The position numbers and the translations under genes are program-made. A stretch of DNA of 64,000 bases from Sphagnum compactum (lineage: Eukaryota; Bryophyta; Sphagnopsida; Sphagnales). The stretch covers positions 9,978,271 to 10,042,270 of the forward strand of contig OZ234499.1 in assembly GCA_965153455.1 (NCBI GenBank). Reading direction: 5' to 3'. Positions within the stretch are counted from its first letter, which is position 1. Each line of letters begins with the position of its first letter. The notes beneath the pieces are model-generated. The model was not told the DNA's origin and searched no databases. It saw only the letters and a program-made list of their open reading frames with translations. Below, in pieces: positions 58,506 through 64,000 of the stretch.

Positions 58506-60050
58506 TTACAGAATCTTGTCAAGACAATCCATGAGCAGTGAGACTTCGTGTGGCGTGTTGTAATGAACCATGGAAATTCGCACCACGCCATCATCTATCG
58601 AGTTTCCGAAGAGGGCTCCTTGTTCCACCAACGCCGTCACTAATCGATATGCGTACATGTGGCCATTGCGTGTTGCAATGCCCGCCTTCTGAATGTGTTT
58701 CACAATCTCAGTCGAGCTCTTTGTCTTGTGCACGAAGCTGATAGTTGGAACTCTGATTCTCGCTTGCGAACTGGAGCGGCCTATGATCACCACATCGGGT
58801 TTGGACTTCAGAAACCCTAGCAACGTGTGTTGTAAAGGTTGTTCGAGTTGTGTGATGGCGGCAAATGCTGCTTCCACTACCTGTCGATCGAACCCAATTG
58901 CTGTGTATGTATTGTGGTGCTTCATCGCAGCAAGAGCTTTCAAGTAGTGTGACAACGCGAGAATTCCCGCGGAGCCTTCGTGACACGCTCCACCCAGCTC
59001 AAACTTGTAGCTGAAGTCGGAGGAAGGAATGAAGGAATGATTGGGACCTTCGTCTTTCACCTCGTCAAAAGCGTCGAAAGTGCCGAAGAGAACACTCATG
59101 TGAGGTCCGTAAACTTTGTAAGTGCTGAAAACATACCAATCCACTCCCCATTTCATCACATCTACAGCTCTGTGAGGAGCATACGCTACCCCGTCCGCGA
59201 CTACTCTCACTCTTTCTCCCACTTCTTCCTTCACAACTTTCACAAGCTTCTCCAAGTCCAGAATCTCTCCGAAGATATTCGACACATGGGTTACCGCCAC
59301 AATCTTGGTGGAAGGCGACAAGAGCTTGATCAAGTCGTCTATACTAGACTCAAAAGATTGCGGATTTATTTTCCAAAACTTGAGAGAGAAGCCCCCTCTC
59401 TTCGCCAACTTCACCCATGGCCCTGCGTTGGCTTCATGGTTCGCTTCCTGCACAACGATTTCATCTCCTGGACTAAGGATTCCTGCGTAACTAGCACTGA
59501 GATTCGCAACAAGTTGGGAAGTCGAAGGTCCAAGTACCACTTCACCCACGACCGCGGCGTTCATGAAAATCTTCATAAACGAGTGGGTATCTGCCAACAT
59601 CTGCGTCGCTTCTTTCGATAATTCATATCCGGCTCCGAGCTGTACATACGAGTCGCGCATGTAGTTGCTGATTGCGTCGATAACCACTGCAGGCACTTGA
59701 CTGCCACCTGCATTCTCGAAGAAAACTGGATGCTTTTTGTTCGATTGGAAGTAAGGGAAATGCGCTCGTACATTGTGATAAAAACCTTCAGAAACCTCCA
59801 TCTTGATAGCGGATTGCTCGAGATACTTGATAGCGGATTGCTCAAGATGCGTGATAGCGGGTTGCTCAAGACGGGCGATAGCGGATTCCTCAAGACACCG
59901 CGCGATAAAAGCCGATTGCCCAAGGTCGCGTCTAACAAAGCAAAATGATGAAACTCGAGGACATGCCCGACTGCTTCGATCATCCACCAGCAAGCATAAA
60001 ACCTGGCTAGAGTTGTGTGGGCAGACTGAAATGGGAGGAGGAAGATTCAT
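58506..60050 (-). CDS. PLP-dependent class V aminotransferase, cysteine-desulfurase-like family
   Basis: A single exon of 514 codons. The PLP fold begins about residue 93 (VRAHFPYFQS) with FFENAGGSQVP, NHEANAGPW, VVADGVAYAPHRAVDV and the Schiff-base Lys312 in STYKVYGPH (Lys229 if the start is Met84), and ends VRISMVHYNTPHEV. It matches the SufS-like subfamily often labelled cysteine desulfurase-like. However, where true SufS has its active-site Cys (R.G.HC), this protein has TRNGHMYAYRL, so desulfurase activity is doubtful and the substrate is unknown. Residues about 43-84 are five near-identical octa/decapeptides (LEQSAIKY, LEQPAITH, LEESAIAR...). The conserved domain would be served by Met84 (59801), giving 431 aa; Met1 adds a Cys/Ser/Arg-rich leader of unclear value. 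The absence of introns contrasts with the neighbours. Confidence 0.8.
   Translation of the reverse strand: MNLPPPISVCPHNSSQVLCLLVDDRSSRACPRVSSFCFVRRDLGQSAFIARCLEESAIARLEQPAITHLEQSAIKYLEQSAIKMEVSEGFYHNVRAHFPYFQSNKKHPVFFENAGGSQVPAVVIDAISNYMRDSYVQLGAGYELSKEATQMLADTHSFMKIFMNAAVVGEVVLGPSTSQLVANLSASYAGILSPGDEIVVQEANHEANAGPWVKLAKRGGFSLKFWKINPQSFESSIDDLIKLLSPSTKIVAVTHVSNIFGEILDLEKLVKVVKEEVGERVRVVADGVAYAPHRAVDVMKWGVDWYVFSTYKVYGPHMSVLFGTFDAFDEVKDEGPNHSFIPSSDFSYKFELGGACHEGSAGILALSHYLKALAAMKHHNTYTAIGFDRQVVEAAFAAITQLEQPLQHTLLGFLKSKPDVVIIGRSSSQARIRVPTISFVHKTKSSTEIVKHIQKAGIATRNGHMYAYRLVTALVEQGALFGNSIDDGVVRISMVHYNTPHEVSLLMDCLDKIL
59799..59925 (-). repeat. 24-bp coding minisatellite in the N-terminal extension
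   Basis: Four 24-bp units plus a diverged fifth, seen on the plus strand as variants of cttgatagcggattgctcaa. In the gene frame they encode LEESAIAR, LEQPAITH, LEQSAIKY and LEQSAIKM, preceded by LGQSAFIARC. The last unit overlaps the internal start Met84 at 59801. Confidence 0.85.
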
Positions 60051-60179
60051 GCTGTATTTCTATCCTTGATGGTGCCGACGACCAAATTTCGTCATAAGAA
60101 ACACACGTATCGTCATGCCGTCACACACAGCATTTTTGGATTTTCTACGGCGAATGTGTCGCGACATGTGTACAGACAT

Positions 60180-60264
60180 GATTACGTTCTTCCCAAGTTT
60201 GCACCTTTGCATCATGTCTGTGCACGAAATTTGATTACGTTCTTCCCAAGTTTGCACCTTTGCA
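60180..60264. repeat. 32-bp exact direct repeat upstream of the PLP-enzyme gene
   Basis: The string starting gattacgttcttcccaagt and ending gcacctttgca occurs at 60180-60211 and 60233-60264, 53 bp apart, with no visible mismatch. A partial third copy, attcttcccaagt, lies near 60402. It sits 130-215 bp upstream of the first ATG, in the probable promoter. Confidence 0.9.
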
Positions 60265-60279
60265 ATTTGTTTTCTTTAG

Positions 60280-61700
60280 CAAAATTCTCCAACAACAGGG
60301 GGGCCAAAGCAAAGTAAAATGGACATTTGCTCAAAACAAAAAAGTGAGGAGCTTCTTTAGATTTGGCCAACGTGTTTGTTGTTGATTCAAACTACAGATT
60401 CATTCTTCCCAAGTTGGTATGTCTGTAGTCCGTTCCCTTGCTTTTCCAAAAGTTATCCAACAACAAACAAAAAAAAATGAACAACTTGGACATTTGCTTA
60501 CAATTGCCTTATCACCATTTTGGGCCTAGCTATTGGCAGGGGCATGAATTGTGAGGACATAGTAAACCAAATGATTCATTCCTCCATTTGCTGTACTTTT
60601 TTCAGCTCTCCTATTCAGCTCTCCTCTCCTATTCATTAGATGGGCTGCCTTCCAAGTTCTGGTTTTTTTAATTACTTAAAAATGAGCCATTTTGATTGGC
60701 CCATCACCAAAAAAAGATAAAATTGGACCATGAACAATCTAGTCTAATAGGAAAGAGGGGTTTGGTGCAGGGGGTCAGGCAGTTCATTTGTGGTTTTTCC
60801 TACATTGCAAGATTGGCTTATCGGACATGGTTACATGTACACAATTTAGCATTTCATGAACATACAGTAGTAGCATCTCCATGACCATAGATAACAAGAT
60901 TTGATCCCCAGGTTACTACTTACCCTAAGGACCTATTTGTTTAGTTCAATTGGTGGGCATATTACCCAGTGTTCTTTGCATGGCCTGTTCTGGGGTTTCA
61001 CAAAACAGAATGCCCACTTGGGTGGGGCATTCTTTTTTCCAACATGGCCCCCACTTTTTTGCTGTCTCCCAGGATACCTGGCAGGTATCACAGAAGAGAA
61101 AGAAAAAAACTCAGATCAGATCTTTATGCTTCGTCAAACATGTGGCCTTCGGATTTACCCTACACTTCAAAAGATGAAGTACCTTGACCATACCAGGAAG
61201 CAGTTCATTGCATCATGTAATGGATCTGCCCTAGTGGCAAGTCACACATCAGTGTTCCCTGATATCTGAAATGTAATAATATCAGGAAACACAAGCTTTG
61301 GCCAACCAGTCTTGACACAGTAAATCTATAGTGGTGGTTTCAAATCGTATAAATCATGTCATGAAATGATACACAGGCATTCAAAATTGATTTGCTGTAG
61401 ATGTACAGCAATTTTCTGTGTAGGTCCCCATTTGGAGTCCAATCAATACACAAAGAATCAACTCCTGTGGATGCCCACCAACAATCTATTTTGCAGCTCA
61501 ATCAAATCTCTATGTTTGTCTACCAGTCCCGCATTTGCTCTCATTGTCCAAATATAGATCAAAGAGTCAGGATTTCTTCACATGAACCACAATTCTAGGA
61601 GGTTCAATAGTTGTATTCTACATAGTTAGACAACCACCAACACAGCAACAGAGAGTTTGGAATGCTAAGTCAGTTCGTGTTTCCATTTGCAAGGAAGAAG
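60280..61700. other. intergenic between PLP-enzyme and MET1 genes, with inverted GATACC repeat copy
   Basis: At 61073-61089 stands the best form of the palindrome, GATACCTGGCAGGTATC, followed by acagaagagaaagaaaaaaa; read on the minus strand this is the same T-rich/TGTGATACC layout as at 8.3, 8.6 and 10.2 kb. Nearby caaaacagaatgcccacttg and gtggggcattcttttt (60998-61035) form an inverted pair. Otherwise no gene was recognised. Part is the 3' flank of MET1. Confidence 0.45.
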
Positions 61701-61717
61701 AAAGCATTACAAAGTGA

Positions 61718-63612
61718 CTAGTTCCTCTTTTTCCTCTGGATGGCTTCCTTGAGCTTTAGACCCAGAGCCCGAGCCAATGGAGGTGGCACAGCATTACCAA
61801 TTTGTCGATGTCTGGACTGGATATTCCCAGAAAACTTGAAGCTATCCGGAAATCCCTGCATGATGGCAGGCCAACTATCTCAGCAACAAACTAATAAGCA
61901 CTTGTCAATGGTGAAAAATGCTTCAACAAAAGTAGTTCAACTCATCAAAGTAGAGCACACAGCATTGCAATGACTCACACACAGGACTCCCCAAAAAGAA
62001 CACAAGAACTTAAACCTATCTGCAACTTGCAGTTTGTGAACAAGTAGCTAGGTGCACTTGAGTCACAACTGTCCATCTGAATGAAACTTGTAGCCCAAAT
62101 ATTTTTCTTTTAGTCCGAAGAAAGAGGTGGATGCGTCATACCTGAGAACGGGCGCACTCTCGGACAGTGACAATGCGGTCCTGCTCAGGGTGGAAACACA
62201 TCCCCACTTTGCCCATGGGCTGTGGATCAGTTACTGATGTTGGAAAGTTACCTTCCCAATCTAATCGCCCATACAAGCCCTTCCATTGATTGTGCCGATC
62301 TGCAGTGTTCGGTAAACACCAAGGTATCAAATCAACCAGTTGGCCTGATGATAGCTTCACCTGTCATCCACAAACCCACAAACAATTATCTGGATCAGAA
62401 AGAATCACAGCATGAATGTGGAAATTGTTCCCAGCTGGAAGAGGTGGATCGCCCACAAAACATGAGAAGGTTCTTGTGTGCATTACCCCCCATAGTCAAT
62501 TTCAATTATGGACTTCACAAATATTCTATGCAATTGGTTCCCTGAATCATCCAGATCACACATGTTAGTTATCAGAAGGATACAACACCTTTTCATCTGG
62601 AAGGCTGCGCCAGTCAGCACCAGGACATTTTGGAATGCGCTTACAGCGCTCAAGATTGAGCTCATTCATCTCTTTTGAGATGTGATCCCTCAATATCATT
62701 TCTTGGCCACGAATCTGCTTCTGGAACCATGATACTGGAGGGTCACCATACTGCAACAACCAGCCACATTTGCTCTGGTCAGCTCAGCTCCCAGGCCCAA
62801 ATAAATCCCAGAAAATTAAGGCAAATTCTATGATGATGTCTTTAATATATCACATTGAAACTGTCATTGAGGCTCCCCTTTGAACATCTCTAAATGCCCT
62901 GGAGATTTTTTCTTATTGAGTCAACTGTGGAAATTACCTTAATCTCTTCTGTAGAGGCACCATTTTCAACAGGAGGAAGGTCATATATTGTGTCCTTCAC
63001 AGTTATGGCTCGAAGAGGAGCACCCTGTCCAGCATCTGGTACAGCACTATATGACAGGCCACCAGGCAACCCTATCTTCAGCTGTGAGGTTGCAAAGACA
63101 TGCATTGGTTCAGGCCACTCTGGCAGTATTTCATCAGGGGCAGCTGCCCAAATGAATGCTCGCTTCCGTGACTGAGACACTCCATAGTTCCCTGCTTGAA
63201 GAACACCAAATCGCACCTGCCACAAACACTCCCAAAAGGTGACCTTCAAATTCCAGTTGTGTTGTCCATGTTCCAACCTTCTAGCACAGCACCCATCAAG
63301 AGTCAAAGATAGAATAAACCAATGGAGAGGGCATCAATTTACTAATAGGTGCCACCTGCTACTCAAATGAAGGAAGACAGACACATGCATGAAGCACACA
63401 GAATCTCCTTGTACCTGATAGCCCATCTCCAAGAGAGTGGCAAGAGTGAGACGGAAGGTCTGGCCCTTGTTAAAGGACACAAAGTTGCGCACATTCTCAA
63501 GCAAGAAATATCGTGGACGGAAGTAGTCTGTATAAGACAGAAATGCTAGTATCATTTCACATTGCACTTTGCTCCATGCACCTGTATTGAATCTATTCAT
63601 CCCAGAAAATCC
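61718..63612 (-). CDS. MET1-like: DNA (cytosine-5)-methyltransferase, MET1/DNMT1 type, C-terminal exons
   Basis: Five exons encode the last 331 residues: 63612-63415, 63216-62938, 62750-62589, 62360-62142 and 61855-61718, all GT-AG and phase 0. They start at GFSGMNRF, directly after where the catalytic PPCQ (motif IV) should be, and include [15 protein letters not shown] (motif VI), [18 protein letters not shown] (VIII), the target-recognition region with SWFQKQIRG and [46 protein letters not shown] (IX) and [15 protein letters not shown] (X), ending RKKRN. The family maintains CG methylation at replication forks in the nucleus. The PPCQ exon and the N-terminal RFTS/BAH domains are not in 63640-64000 and must lie past the right edge. 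The catalytic region is intact as far as visible. Confidence 0.92.
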
Positions 63613-63639
63613 CTGCACCCAGCCAGCCATTATAGAGAT

Positions 63640-64000
63640 TCAGACACACAGGGAAACTTGGGACTATTGTCCTTCAAAGTAAGTGTGCAAGCTTTGTTCA
63701 ACCTGTATATAGCACTTTCTGTTGTATAGCAAACAAATCTTGCAATGTGATCGCTAAAGCTATGAGTAATCACCAAGCCTATTATATATATCACCTGTAA
63801 CCTTCCTGTTGGAACGGCACAGCAATTCCACAATCACTGGTCTAACATGGATACAATGCAGGATCTCAGCATGAGCCACAAAATGTACCCCATTATCTTA
63901 CACAGCTGAAGTCCAGTTGCACTGGAAAGCTCTTTCTAACTCAAGGACCTTAAAAGAGTATGACATAATAAACTGGACTTTGGAGGGAAGCATTCAAGCA
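63640..64000 (-). other. intron of the MET1-like gene reaching the window edge
   Basis: No codons for INGGPPCQ or earlier motifs are readable on the minus strand here, so this is intron sequence (at least 388 bp) between the PPCQ exon and the exon starting at 63612. Confidence 0.6.

Noticed and set aside
58980-59621. 213-codon open frame on the plus strand
   Set aside because: It lies antisense to the conserved PLP domain and its translation shows no family. It is a shadow of the real gene.
63630-63833. 67-codon minus-strand frame next to the first visible MET1 exon
   Set aside because: It lacks the expected PPCQ-bearing sequence and ends in intron-like DNA. It does not join the downstream exon.

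Overview
This is a window of nuclear DNA from a land plant. Genes have short GT-AG introns (about 100-700 bp), proteins are plant-type (ABORTED MICROSPORES-like bHLH, class II PRPP synthetase, MET1-type DNA methyltransferase), and a DYW-type PPR relic is present. Genes are few and separated by long AT-rich stretches of decayed DNA transposons and odd low-complexity tracts. The DYW-PPR flavour, the pogo/PIF/hAT/Helitron mix and the large spacing make a seed-free plant (fern or lycophyte) my best guess, but the sequence does not prove it. I see no rRNA gene, intact tRNA gene, CRISPR array, bacterial operon or organelle segment.

Five protein genes could be modelled, all on the minus strand: (1) an eight-exon bHLH factor of the AMS/TDR group, 6324 to 3316, 604 aa; (2) an eight-exon class II ribose-phosphate pyrophosphokinase (PRS4-like), 26005 to 22991, with conserved splice sites but one in-frame TGA at a conserved position of exon 6; (3) a two-exon HtrA/Deg serine protease with complete His-Asp-Ser triad and a PDZ domain, 48377 to 45834; (4) an intronless PLP enzyme of the cysteine-desulfurase-like class V aminotransferase family, 60050 to 58506, whose N-terminal extension is an in-frame 24-bp minisatellite; (5) the last five exons of a MET1/DNMT1 cytosine methyltransferase, 63612 to 61718, whose 5' part lies beyond the right edge.

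Between them lie relics: hAT (467-1350, +), PPR-DYW (21.26-21.85 kb, +), PIF/Harbinger (28.39-29.13 kb, +), a second hAT (35.96-37.19 kb, +), a pogo/CENP-B-like DDE element (39.04-41.06 kb, +), and a Helitron-type relic carrying an OTU protease domain (54.23-50.5 kb, -). Tandem and low-complexity DNA includes an 11-bp minisatellite at 16.8 kb, CTAGG/TAGGTA-built tracts at 18.9, 31 and 43.7 kb, a 207-bp duplication at 34.3 kb, a 48-bp repeat at 27.6 kb and a ~48-bp repeat at 2.6-3.0 kb. A dispersed family with a GATACC...GGTATC palindrome occurs four times (8.27, 8.56, 10.19, 61.07 kb).

The genes do not form a pathway or cluster; they are independent housekeeping or regulatory genes. The most notable observations are the stop codon in the otherwise well-kept PRPP synthetase, the OTU-bearing Helitron relic, and the expanding coding minisatellite of the PLP enzyme.
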